A stretch of 59,034 bases of DNA from Promethearchaeota archaeon. GTDB lineage: Archaea > Asgardarchaeota > Lokiarchaeia > Sigyniarchaeales > SOKP01. A program made the position numbers and the translations under genes. Of the stretch, positions 17,077-26,178 are shown in pieces; the stretch's first letter is position 1, and every line of letters begins with the position of its first letter. Where the stretch lies: assembly GCA_016926735.1 (NCBI GenBank), contig JAFGOA010000079.1, positions 1 through 59,034 of the forward strand. Direction: 5' to 3'. Under the pieces are notes generated by a model. The model was not told where the DNA came from. It worked only from the letters and a program-made list of their open reading frames with translations, and made no database searches.

Positions 17077-18366
17077 ATGTTAGTAGAAAAATTAAATTTA
17101 AGTAAAAATTCTCTTTCTGATAAAGTCGCAATTATTTCAGGCGCAGGTAGAGGTATTGGAAAAGAACTTGCAAGGAGTTTATCTTGGTTAGGAGCTAGTG
17201 TTATAATCGCTGAGATTAATGACTATGGAAAAGAAGTTGAAGATTTAATTAATTTAGAAGGGGGAACAGCTTTATTTATCAAAACAGATATTTCAAAAGA
17301 GGAAGAAGTCAAGAATTTAGAGAAAAAAATAATAGAAAAATTTGGTAAGATAGATATACTTATTAATAATGCATATTATTGTTCTCCTCCCGCTGAGATC
17401 AGAAATTTATCATTAGAAGAATGGGATAAATGTTATGATGTAAATGTACATGGTGCTATCTTATTAATAAAAACATTTTTACCCTATATGATAAAACAAA
17501 ATTTTGGTATAATTAATACTGTTACTTCTGCTGAAGGTATGCAATATATCGCACCTTATAGTTCAACAAAAACAGCGTTAATATCAATTGGAAAATCTTT
17601 AGCTGCAGAATTGGATAATACAAATATATCAGTCTTTATATTTGGACCAGGGATGATTGATACACCTGGTATAAGGGAAATAATTCCTAAAATAGCACCT
17701 ATGTACGAAATGAGTCAAGAAGAATTTATAAATCAAGGAGTGAATCCTGGTTATGAGGGATTAATGCCTCCAGAAGATTGTGCAGCAGGTTGGGCTTATT
17801 TAATCGCAAATGCAAAGGAATATCATGGACAAATAGCTACCCCTTTTTCACCTCTTTTAAAATTTGGTCTTATAGGTCAAAAAAAAGATATAAGTAACTT
17901 AAATAAATCGATAATAGAAAAAAAAAACGATTTAATAATATATATAAAAGAAAGTATCTCTGAAATTAACGAAGGTATTAAAATAGTTAATGATATAGTA
18001 AGAGAGCATAAAGATTTAGGGATAATGGCAAGAAAATGGGTAGGAAGGACTTTTGCAAAAAGGATAGGTATGAATATGGAGAATTGTTTAGATACAACAA
18101 AAGAAATTGAAAACAATATTCATAATTTATCCAATTTGGTAAATAATGATAAAATCGAAGAAATAAAATCAATTATTGAGAAATTTCCATGGTATATTGA
18201 TATAATAGGAAAACTTGAAAATCATTTTAATCAAAGTATTAACGATGCAAAAGGATGGTTTAAAGATCCTGAAGAGTTAAAATCAGCATTAGACGTTTTA
18301 ACTTATCGTGAAAAAGTAATGAACTCTTTAAAAACAACTTTAGATTCAATCTATAAGCTTGTTTAA
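17077..18366 (+). CDS. Short-chain dehydrogenase/reductase with helical C-terminal extension
   Basis: The protein has 429 residues. Residues 14-265 form a classical SDR: cofactor loop SGAGRGIG (21-28), DILINNAY, catalytic Ser in TVTSAEG and YSSTK (Tyr161, Lys165). NAD(H) versus NADP(H) cannot be decided. Residues ~275-429 are an added, mainly helical, charged region with coiled-coil character (for example IEKKNDLIIYIKESISEINE) that ordinary ~250-residue SDRs lack. A leaderless start is likely, given a TATA-like element ~22 bases upstream. It is divergent from TetR, its probable repressor. Confidence 0.8.
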   Translation: MLVEKLNLSKNSLSDKVAIISGAGRGIGKELARSLSWLGASVIIAEINDYGKEVEDLINLEGGTALFIKTDISKEEEVKNLEKKIIEKFGKIDILINNAYYCSPPAEIRNLSLEEWDKCYDVNVHGAILLIKTFLPYMIKQNFGIINTVTSAEGMQYIAPYSSTKTALISIGKSLAAELDNTNISVFIFGPGMIDTPGIREIIPKIAPMYEMSQEEFINQGVNPGYEGLMPPEDCAAGWAYLIANAKEYHGQIATPFSPLLKFGLIGQKKDISNLNKSIIEKKNDLIIYIKESISEINEGIKIVNDIVREHKDLGIMARKWVGRTFAKRIGMNMENCLDTTKEIENNIHNLSNLVNNDKIEEIKSIIEKFPWYIDIIGKLENHFNQSINDAKGWFKDPEELKSALDVLTYREKVMNSLKTTLDSIYKLV

Positions 18367-18569
18367 ATTCTAAAAAAATTTTTATTTTTAATTTTAATTA
18401 AGTTTTTTAAATGCCTTTAATAAGTAATATTAGTTAATTTTGTCGATAAATAATAATTAGCTAAAATTATCACTGATTTTAGTTCGAAACTTATAAAAAA
18501 ATTTAATATTTTAAATTTCCATTAGTTTAGTGCAGAAAGAATAAAAATAATAATGGTGAGATCTGGAAG

Positions 18570-19787
18570 ATGACTGTAAAAAAATCAATGTTAAAATATA
18601 TTAATATTGTGAATCCAACAAATATAAAGGTTAAAGAAGAGGATATTTTTCTCAGAGATAAATATAAAGAAATCATAAACTATTTAAAATTAATTTTAAC
18701 CGATTCAAAAGATTTGGAAATAAATAGTTATATTGATTTAAAGGGAAATCTCCTAATAAACATTCTCCCAGGTACAGATATATTAGACTATATAAATGTC
18801 ATTTCTTTTAATTTTTGTATAAACCTAATCCAATTAAAAGAATCAACTATAATTGAAAATTCAAGTGAATTTTTTGAAAATTTTTTTGATATATTAGATG
18901 ATCTTGATAATCTTCTTAATGATCAATCAGATGAAGAAAATAGTGAAAATAAGAAGAAAATTCTTCTTATTGACCAAAACCATAAATTGAATGACATTTG
19001 TGGTAATGTAAATCTATTAGATAAATTTTTATATTACTATAGAGATAAAAAAAATTTAAAGAAACTTTTAAAAAACAATATTTTGTTGATCTGGATTAAT
19101 CATGATTATGATGATATTGTAAAAAACTCTGGGGAAATTTACGATGTTTTCGATGTTATGATAAATATTCCTCGAATAAATAAATTAGAACGAAGTCTAA
19201 TTTTAAAGTCATATATGGAAAAAAAGAAAAAAATTACTTTTGATATTGATCTTATAACAGAAATAACTGAAGATTGGGAAGTAAAAGAAATAAAGAAATT
19301 AATAGAGGTTGCAATTTTAAAACATCATTTAAATTCTGAATTAAATAAACAAAGTAATGAAATTACTGAAATCATACAAAAGATAATTGAATCAGGAGAA
19401 TTTATTCCATCTTTTAAAAAGAAAAAATATAACAATCATAAAGAAAATAATAATCGATCTTACAAAAAAAATTCCAATGATAATAACTCAAATAATAAAG
19501 GAAATCATAATAATAAAGATATAAAAGATATAGTTGATAATATTAAATCAGAAAGATATTCTGATTTCATGTTAAATCAACTATATGAAAATGCTGCTTC
19601 AGAAAATTATAATCAATTAGTAATTCTAATTGATAAACTCTTTAAAAATGAACATTTAGGCGAACCTGATAAAAGATTATTATCAAAATATCCTTTTATT
19701 TTAAACGATCCACCGGGAAAAGCGCAAATAAGCTTAGAAAAAGCTAAAAAGAAAATCGATCTTATAAAAAAATCATTTGGAAAATAA
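18570..19787 (+). CDS. Degenerate AAA+ protein (pseudo-ATPase) at head of SMC operon
   Basis: The protein has 405 residues. Residues ~55-255 keep an AAA+ layout without catalytic residues: GNLLINILPGTDILDYI stands where GxPGTGKT is expected (PGT at 67-69, no GKT), KKILLIDQNHKL replaces Walker B with D-Q for D-E, and NNILLIWINHDYDDI occupies the sensor-1 strand. Next come VMINIPRINKLERSLILKSY and ITEDWEVKEIKKLIEVAIL, like the AAA+ lid. The arginine finger is not visible. A low-complexity Asn/Lys linker (~284-317) leads to a helical C-terminal domain with LNDPPGKAQISLEKAKKKI. Its stop overlaps the long form of smc. Family assignment is by pattern only. Confidence 0.6.
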   Translation: MTVKKSMLKYINIVNPTNIKVKEEDIFLRDKYKEIINYLKLILTDSKDLEINSYIDLKGNLLINILPGTDILDYINVISFNFCINLIQLKESTIIENSSEFFENFFDILDDLDNLLNDQSDEENSENKKKILLIDQNHKLNDICGNVNLLDKFLYYYRDKKNLKKLLKNNILLIWINHDYDDIVKNSGEIYDVFDVMINIPRINKLERSLILKSYMEKKKKITFDIDLITEITEDWEVKEIKKLIEVAILKHHLNSELNKQSNEITEIIQKIIESGEFIPSFKKKKYNNHKENNNRSYKKNSNDNNSNNKGNHNNKDIKDIVDNIKSERYSDFMLNQLYENAASENYNQLVILIDKLFKNEHLGEPDKRLLSKYPFILNDPPGKAQISLEKAKKKIDLIKKSFGK

Positions 19788-19806
19788 AAAAGGAGGGGAT
19801 TATCGT

Positions 19807-22800
19807 TTGAATGTTCAATTAGAAGAACAATCTACTGTTAAAAAAAATAAATTTTTAATTAGGGGAAAAGTCCATATTACTAAAGTGATTTTAGAGAATT
19901 TTCTTTCTTTTAAAAGAGATGAAGTTGATTTTGATGATTCAAAATTTATTATTGTATTAGGTCCGAATTGGTCTGGTAAAACTTCAATCTTTCAAGCATT
20001 AAAATTTGTGTTGGGAAGTAATGAACGTGATTTAAGATATCCAAAATGGTCTGATTTTATAAGACATGGACAAGATCATGCTATGGTGCAAGTAACAATT
20101 AAAAATGGAAAGGAACTAATAGAAATTAGGCGTACAGTAGTAAAAGAGCATTCTCCTTATTATTCATTAAAAAAAAAAGGATCGGAAGAATATATTAGAG
20201 TTAAAACAAGTATAATTCAAGAGATATTAACTAACTTGGATTATAATCCAAATAATCATTTTGCTTTCGTTAGTCAAGGTCATATCGATGCTATTAAAGA
20301 TTTAAAACCTGAAGAATTATGTGATTATTTAGAACATGGAATTGGATTAAAAGAATTAAGAGAAGAAATCTTAGAAAAAAAAAAGGATATTCAATCCCTG
20401 AATAATGAATTAACTTCTTTGAAAACACGAAAAAATTCACTTTCTACAAGTATGGATTTACTTAAACCAAAATTGGAAAGATTAAAAAAAAAAAAAAAAT
20501 TAATTAATAAAAAAAAAATTTTTGAGGATGAATTATTACAGGCTAATAGACAAAAACTCCTTTTAGAAATAATAGATCTAACAGAAGAAGTAAAAAAATT
20601 AAATAATCAAATCCATAAAAATAAGCAAGAACAAGAATTAAATTACAAACAAATTCAACATATAAATTTAGAAATAAACAGTATAGAAGATGAAATTAAT
20701 AATCTTTCTAAAGAACTAGGGGAAAATAATTATAAAAGAGATGATATTGCAAATAAAATTAAGAGTTGGCAAAATGAAAAATTAAAAATGAAACAAGAGA
20801 TTGATGAAATTTCTAAGAAGATTAAAAATATTAAAAAACAAATCAAAGACCAGACAAATGACAAAGAAAAAATACAAGAAAATATAAATAATATTAGAAG
20901 CGAAAAGGGGAACGTAGATAAAGAAATTGAGGAACTTTTTAAAGAACAAAAAGAATTGATGAGTAGAATTGATGCAAATAAGCAATTTTTAGAGGAATAT
21001 AATGAATTAACATCAAAAAGTAATAGTTTACAGAAAGAGATAAATGATAATGAAATCATAATCAAAGATTTAGAAAGTCAAATCGATCAATTATTTCAAA
21101 GTTTTAAAGATATTAACAATAAATTAGATATGAATAAATGGTTTTTAGAAAACCCATCTCCAGAATTATTGCGTAAATTTGATTTTAAACTTAAAAAGAT
21201 AACAGGAGAACTCTTTAATTTAGAAGAAAATCTAAAACGGATAGAAATTCAAAGATCCAAAGCATTAAACCAATTTAAGTCATTACAAAGTTCCTTAAAC
21301 CATCAAAAGCTAATCTTACCAACAGAAATTAATATATTGAAAGATGATATTAAAAAACAAGGTCTAAAAGTTATTGGTCCTATAATTAATTATATTCAAT
21401 ATGATGATGAGCTTAGTTATGCAATAGAATCAATTCTAGGTGAGAAACTCCTCTATAGTTTTGTAGCTAACGATTGGGAAACTTTAGATAAGCTCAAAGT
21501 TCTAAAAAATAAATATAATGCTTATTGCAATATTTATGTTCCTAAAAAGGAACCAATAAAACCATTAATGGATTTTGAAGCTCAAGGTGTGATTGGATAT
21601 CTTGCGGATTTGATAAAAACTAAAGAAATGAATATAAAAAAAGTAATCTATTCTAAAGTTACAAATTGTCTTGTTGTGAAAGATTACCAAATAGGTAAGG
21701 AAATTTATAAAAACTATAATTTTAAAGGTAGATGTGTAACTTTAAAAGGAGAACAAATTATTTCTTACAAATATGTATATGAAACACCTTATCTTAAAAA
21801 GTTAAAAGGTTTACTTAGCACTGGTACTCAGAAAGAACAAGTTGATCAATTAGAAAATGATATTGAAAAATATAACAGTTCAATTTTAGAATTAAAAAAT
21901 AAGATTACAAAGTTAGATAAAATTCAAAAAGATCTTTACAATAAAAAAGAGAATTTTAACGATTTATACTATAATTATAACCAAAAAAGAAGAATTACAA
22001 CAAAAAAAAACAATTTATATGTACAAAAAGGAGAAATAGTAAAAGTTAATATTGAATCCTTAGAGAAAATAAACGATTTACAGCTGAAAATAAAAGAATT
22101 AGAAGAGCAACAAGATCCAGATTTCTTCAATTGGAATGAGAGAATTAAACAAATACCTTCACTTTTATCAGACTTGAATGTGAAAAAGAGAGAATGGGAA
22201 GAAAACATAGATGAAAATAAAGAATTACTCAATAATATAAATCAAAATATACTCCAAATTCACAATCAATTAGATATGTGGGAATCTCAACTAGAATCGA
22301 GAAAAGAAGAATTCCAAAATGCTGATAAAAGTGCATTTGAAATATATAAAGAGTTAGAACTTATCGAAAATCACATAAAAGAAATAGAAAATAATATCAA
22401 GGAACAAAAAAAAAAGAGAAATGAATATGTTAAAACAAAGGGTATTCAAGATGAAAAAAGAATCGAATTAGAATTGAAAATAGAGCAGGATAACATTAAC
22501 TTATCACATATTAATGAAGAATTAATTGAAAAAAATCAAGATTTAGAGAGAATTGATTCACAAATAGGTGATCTAACTAAGGAAGCCCTTAAACCAAGGT
22601 CTATTGAAGAAATTCAAGAAGATATTTATGAAGTTGATAAAGAAATTCTTAAATATTATGATGTTGACGACTCAATATTAGTTGAAAAAGACTATCTTGT
22701 GTCTTCATTAACAAAAATATCAAAAAATCAGGATGATATGGAGAATGATATTAATGCAGCAATAAAAACGGAAGAGAAACTGGAAAAGACATATTATAAT

Positions 22801-23262
22801 AAATTTCAAGATGTTTTAAAAGAATTAACAACAAAAATTGACAATAAATTTAAAGACTCGAACATACAAGTGTATTGTGATTTGAATCTGGTAGGCGAAT
22901 TCGAAGAACTTGGAGTAGATATTAAAGCATCTACTTCAAATAAACCCTTACTATCTTGTACTGCTTTAAGTGGAGGCCAAGTATCAATGGTGGCAATAGC
23001 TTTAATTCTTTCACTCCAAGAAATGAATCCCTCTCCTCTCTGTATGTTTGATGAAGCATCAATGTTTTTAGATGATAAAAATTCAGAAATATCATATGAA
23101 TTGATAAAATCTACTCTTAAGAATAATCCAATACAAATGATTATGTTTTTACCTAAATCTTCAAATGCATTATACAGATTAGCAGAAAAATTAATAGGAG
23201 TAGCTAGAGTAGGGGAAGAGGAAATCTCTACTGTTTTTAAACCAAAAGTTATAGATAATTAA
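19807..23262 (+). CDS. smc: SMC chromosome condensation/segregation ATPase
   Basis: From the longest ORF (ATG 19777, 1161 residues): Walker A GPNWSGKTS (62-70), coiled coil ~180-500, hinge ~525-680 (KVIGPIINYIQYDDELSYAI), return coil ~690-1010, signature LSGGQ (~1064) and Walker B CMFDEAS (~1088) with D-loop. Walker A has Trp and Thr where most SMCs have Gly and Ser (GPNGSGKS), a divergent trait. AGGAGGGG at 19791-19798 is ideally spaced for TTG 19807, so I take that start (1151 residues). It is followed by kleisin and ScpB-like genes, making a complete SMC-ScpAB set preceded by the pseudo-AAA+ protein. Confidence 0.93.
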   Translation: MNVQLEEQSTVKKNKFLIRGKVHITKVILENFLSFKRDEVDFDDSKFIIVLGPNWSGKTSIFQALKFVLGSNERDLRYPKWSDFIRHGQDHAMVQVTIKNGKELIEIRRTVVKEHSPYYSLKKKGSEEYIRVKTSIIQEILTNLDYNPNNHFAFVSQGHIDAIKDLKPEELCDYLEHGIGLKELREEILEKKKDIQSLNNELTSLKTRKNSLSTSMDLLKPKLERLKKKKKLINKKKIFEDELLQANRQKLLLEIIDLTEEVKKLNNQIHKNKQEQELNYKQIQHINLEINSIEDEINNLSKELGENNYKRDDIANKIKSWQNEKLKMKQEIDEISKKIKNIKKQIKDQTNDKEKIQENINNIRSEKGNVDKEIEELFKEQKELMSRIDANKQFLEEYNELTSKSNSLQKEINDNEIIIKDLESQIDQLFQSFKDINNKLDMNKWFLENPSPELLRKFDFKLKKITGELFNLEENLKRIEIQRSKALNQFKSLQSSLNHQKLILPTEINILKDDIKKQGLKVIGPIINYIQYDDELSYAIESILGEKLLYSFVANDWETLDKLKVLKNKYNAYCNIYVPKKEPIKPLMDFEAQGVIGYLADLIKTKEMNIKKVIYSKVTNCLVVKDYQIGKEIYKNYNFKGRCVTLKGEQIISYKYVYETPYLKKLKGLLSTGTQKEQVDQLENDIEKYNSSILELKNKITKLDKIQKDLYNKKENFNDLYYNYNQKRRITTKKNNLYVQKGEIVKVNIESLEKINDLQLKIKELEEQQDPDFFNWNERIKQIPSLLSDLNVKKREWEENIDENKELLNNINQNILQIHNQLDMWESQLESRKEEFQNADKSAFEIYKELELIENHIKEIENNIKEQKKKRNEYVKTKGIQDEKRIELELKIEQDNINLSHINEELIEKNQDLERIDSQIGDLTKEALKPRSIEEIQEDIYEVDKEILKYYDVDDSILVEKDYLVSSLTKISKNQDDMENDINAAIKTEEKLEKTYYNKFQDVLKELTTKIDNKFKDSNIQVYCDLNLVGEFEELGVDIKASTSNKPLLSCTALSGGQVSMVAIALILSLQEMNPSPLCMFDEASMFLDDKNSEISYELIKSTLKNNPIQMIMFLPKSSNALYRLAEKLIGVARVGEEEISTVFKPKVIDN

Positions 23263-23272
23263 GTATGTTAGT

Positions 23273-23923
23273 ATGATTGAATTTAAAGATTTATCAGATG
23301 AGATTAGAGCAAAAATAAAAGTTATATATGAAGATGTCAAGAATGGTAAAATTTCCTTATTAGATTTAGAATTAGTTCCGATTTTTAATGAATTAAAAAA
23401 TACATTGAATATTTCTAATATCAATAGATACTCCAAGGTATATATAGATGCTTGTGATCTTCTTGATGATAAATTTAAGGAATTTAAGGATTTATTAAAT
23501 TCTATGGAAGATGATAAAAAATTTGAGTTATATATAAAATCCAATCCTGATGATAAAGAAATTATTGAATTATTTAATGAATGTTGGATAAAAATATTTC
23601 AACTTCAATCTCTTTCTTATGATTTTTTAGAACAAAGTTTTACAAAATTAAATCGTGATAGATTACCATCAATAATAATAGAACATCTAAAGAGAGATGA
23701 TGTTAAAGAAAATTTCATCCTTGAATTACCTACTCAAAAATTTACAGATAAAATGAATGAATTTCTTGAAGAAATTAAGAAAAAATTACCATGTAATTTT
23801 AATTCTATTTTTGACAAAATAGAAAATCAGATTGAAATTTATGAAAAATTTGTGTATCTTCTACATCTATTACAAATAAAAGAAGTAAAATATAAGCATG
23901 AAACAGATACCTTATATATATAA
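23273..23923 (+). CDS. scpA: Kleisin, divergent ScpA
   Basis: The protein has 216 residues. The N-terminal part has a short helical region with YEDVKNGKISLLDLELVP, like the ScpA segment that binds the SMC neck. The C-terminus EKFVYLLHLLQIKEVKYKHE followed by TDTLYI fits the ScpA winged helix (fLalLeL-r...v...Q...F.dI.i). The middle is poorly conserved. The identification rests on the C-terminal pattern plus position 10 bases after smc and before the ScpB-like gene. No clear Shine-Dalgarno site is present, so it may be coupled to smc. Confidence 0.7.
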   Translation: MIEFKDLSDEIRAKIKVIYEDVKNGKISLLDLELVPIFNELKNTLNISNINRYSKVYIDACDLLDDKFKEFKDLLNSMEDDKKFELYIKSNPDDKEIIELFNECWIKIFQLQSLSYDFLEQSFTKLNRDRLPSIIIEHLKRDDVKENFILELPTQKFTDKMNEFLEEIKKKLPCNFNSIFDKIENQIEIYEKFVYLLHLLQIKEVKYKHETDTLYI

Positions 23924-23955
23924 AGGTGATTTAAATTAATCAATTATCATTTTTA

Positions 23956-24477
23956 ATGTATTATTTAAGTAAAAAGAAAAGTAAATCCCAAATGGGAGCA
24001 ACTAAGGAAGAGATTGTTGAAGCACTTCAAGTAAAAGGAAAAAATGAATCAATTTTTTTTCAAGAACTAGTACACAATTTATCAAGATACATTGAACCAC
24101 TCGGACTTTATATCAGATTTAATCCTTTAGATGATCATTGGTTTATCTCTTATGATGATGAAATGTCCAATTTAGTTGCTGCAAATCCTTTTAAAAGTAA
24201 ACCTAAACTTGCAGCTACATTATTTTGTGTTATTATTTGTACATATTCAAATTCAGGAATTGCTAGAGTAAAAGAAATTATGGAAATAAGAAAGAAAAAA
24301 GATATATTAGAGGATTTGAAAGAATTAGAAGAAGATGGATATATACAAACAGATGAAAAGACAAATGAAGTTCGTTTAACTCCGTTGATAGGCTATCAAT
24401 TAGATTTACAAAAACTATTTACCAAACTTTCTTTAAAGCTAAAGTCAAGTGAAATTAAAACAAAAGATCAGTCTTAA
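23956..24477 (+). CDS. scpB: ScpB-like winged-helix partner of SMC-kleisin
   Basis: The protein has 173 residues. The pattern EEIVEALQVKG, then PLGLYIRFNPLDDHWFISYD, then KLAATLFCVIICTYSNSGIARVK, then ILEDLKELEEDGYIQTD fits the two tandem winged helices of ScpB. It completes the SMC-ScpA-ScpB complex, in which ScpB dimers clamp the kleisin centre. An AGGTGAT site (23924-23930) is 25 bases before ATG 23956, too far for normal initiation, but only 4 bases before ATT 23935, which is in frame with no stop between, so initiation at AUU is possible. Confidence 0.75.
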   Translation: MYYLSKKKSKSQMGATKEEIVEALQVKGKNESIFFQELVHNLSRYIEPLGLYIRFNPLDDHWFISYDDEMSNLVAANPFKSKPKLAATLFCVIICTYSNSGIARVKEIMEIRKKKDILEDLKELEEDGYIQTDEKTNEVRLTPLIGYQLDLQKLFTKLSLKLKSSEIKTKDQS

Positions 24478-24587
24478 GATATTATATAAATATAGAATCC
24501 ACTAATCGTTTAACAATTAATCTCTAAAATGAATATTAGAAAAATTTATTATCAAGATTTATTGTTAAAAATTTGAAAAATATAAAA

Positions 24588-25223
24588 TTAGTTTTCAGTA
24601 GTTATTTTTAGAATCATTTCAGCTACGTGATTATTGTATGTCTCAATATCTCCAAATCCCTCTATCTTCTCTCCACAAGTCATAAAATAATCCTTTATTT
24701 CAATTTTTCTTTCATTAAAGAATTTAGAAATTTTGGACTTTATCTCTTCTACTTTTTTTTCACGATCTCCATCTATAAGATCAATTTTATTAACAGCACA
24801 GAAAATTGAATTAGGAAAAAAGCGTATATCATTGAAGAATTCAAATTGTTTTTCAATAGGGCGATCACAAGAAAAAACTGCAACTATTTGGGTTGCTATT
24901 CTACTAATTGTAATAATACCCATTTTAACAACCGCTCGAGAAGAATCTCCTCCTGGTGCAAAAATTGTATGTGCTTTATTTGTAGTATCTTCCCTAAAGA
25001 CAACTCTATTTGGGTGAATTGTTTTTGTTTCTTTTTCATTAAGTTTATTCTGTTTATCTCCTTCAGGTAAAGTAGCTTCACCTGAGAAATCAGTTTTTAT
25101 GACAGTACATTTACGACCACCTTCAACATTTTCAATATCACCCTTATTTAGATATTTTACAAAAAGTCGTAATATTGAGGTTTTCCCAACAGACACATCT
25201 CCCAACAAACCAATATTAACCAT
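24588..25223 (-). CDS. Small GTPase-like protein with unusual G3
   Basis: The protein has 211 residues. G1 is GDVSVGKTS (8-16). Where Ras-like proteins have DTAGQE it has IFAPGGDSS, followed by RIATQIVAVFSCDRP, then G4 VNKIDLI and a possible G5 in MTCGEK. This resembles archaeal Sar1/MglA-like GTPases more than eukaryotic Rab/Ras. A 35-residue insertion rich in charge (GEATLPEGDKQNKLNEKETK) sits in the switch I region. GGATGTGAT lies about 7 bases before the ATG. It is third in a same-strand trio after two unknown genes, which suggests a GTPase and its partners. Confidence 0.75.
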   Translation of the reverse strand: MVNIGLLGDVSVGKTSILRLFVKYLNKGDIENVEGGRKCTVIKTDFSGEATLPEGDKQNKLNEKETKTIHPNRVVFREDTTNKAHTIFAPGGDSSRAVVKMGIITISRIATQIVAVFSCDRPIEKQFEFFNDIRFFPNSIFCAVNKIDLIDGDREKKVEEIKSKISKFFNERKIEIKDYFMTCGEKIEGFGDIETYNNHVAEMILKITTEN

Positions 25224-25269
25224 TAAAGAATCACATCCAATCGTTTTATAAAATTAAATATATATATTA

Positions 25270-26088
25270 TTATAATTCATCTCCGAGGAGTTTTCTTAAA
25301 AGAGTTTCATAATCTTCAATTAAAAATTGTTCAAGATAAGCATTATTATGTGAATGAATTAATGCAACCAGAACTTCTTTTAAATTTTTAGTTTTTTTTG
25401 CATAAGCAATAATATTCTCAGGTGTTGTTTCCTTATCAAATTTAGTTATGGCTTTTTCAAAACCAAAATTCTTCAAAGGAGGCATTGAATTAAAGAATCC
25501 AAATGCTGTATATCCTTCATATTGAAAGAATATAAAAAATCGTGATTTTATAGATTTAATTATATTTGTTAAATATACAGAGGGGTATAATTCACCTAAA
25601 GTAAGTTGATCGTCTTGTTTTATTACAAAGTATGGTGAAATAGGTGAAGATTGTTTTCCAAACATCTCACTAGGAGGGAGTGATATAAAAGGAAGTTTTT
25701 CAGAAATGATTGCCCAGAGATCCTCTCTTTTTTTATCTAATAATATATCTTTTATTTCATCATAAGCAAAATAGAAATCTGATTGTAAGGATAATAAAGA
25801 ACTAAGATATACTGATAAAGAAGCGAAAGTTGCTTCTATAAGAGGTCTTCTACCACTAGAATCAGAAGTTGATGGTTTAACAGCACCTTTCCAACCACGT
25901 AAAGCTGAATAAGCAAATCCTTGAACATCAAAAAAGCCACCAGATAAGAAAATAAACGAGGGAGTCACTCGTTCCTTATCGGTTAAAAATGAATTTGCTT
26001 TAGATATTAAAATTTCTTCTAATTCAGGTGTATTGAACTTTGAATGAACTTTAGGCATTATGAGCCATTTTTTATTCTTATTCGCCAA
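25270..26088 (-). CDS. Unknown protein co-oriented with GTPase
   Basis: The protein has 272 residues and I do not recognise a family. It looks globular and soluble, with a hydrophobic central region (ATFASLSVYLSSLLSLQSDF), an aromatic-rich strand (SRFFIFFQYEGYTAFGFF) and a helical acidic C-terminus (DYETLLRKLLGDEL). The start is TTG 26088 with AAAGGGTG about 8 bases upstream. It ends 46 bases before the GTPase start on the same strand, so it is probably co-transcribed; an effector or regulator of the GTPase is a guess. Confidence 0.6.
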   Translation of the reverse strand: MANKNKKWLIMPKVHSKFNTPELEEILISKANSFLTDKERVTPSFIFLSGGFFDVQGFAYSALRGWKGAVKPSTSDSSGRRPLIEATFASLSVYLSSLLSLQSDFYFAYDEIKDILLDKKREDLWAIISEKLPFISLPPSEMFGKQSSPISPYFVIKQDDQLTLGELYPSVYLTNIIKSIKSRFFIFFQYEGYTAFGFFNSMPPLKNFGFEKAITKFDKETTPENIIAYAKKTKNLKEVLVALIHSHNNAYLEQFLIEDYETLLRKLLGDEL

Positions 26089-26178
26089 ATTAATAACACC
26101 CTTTCATAATATATAGATATTAAATATAACAAATTTAATATTTTTTATTCTATACAATATTTTATAAATTAATCCAAA

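Noticed and set aside
20730-21065. 111-codon minus-strand frame inside smc
   Set aside because: Complement of the Lys/Glu/Asn-rich coiled coil, giving a Ser/Phe/Leu-rich artefact; no start signal.
24733-25017. 94-codon plus-strand frame opposite the GTPase
   Set aside because: Overlaps the conserved G motifs of the minus-strand gene; no Shine-Dalgarno site or family pattern.
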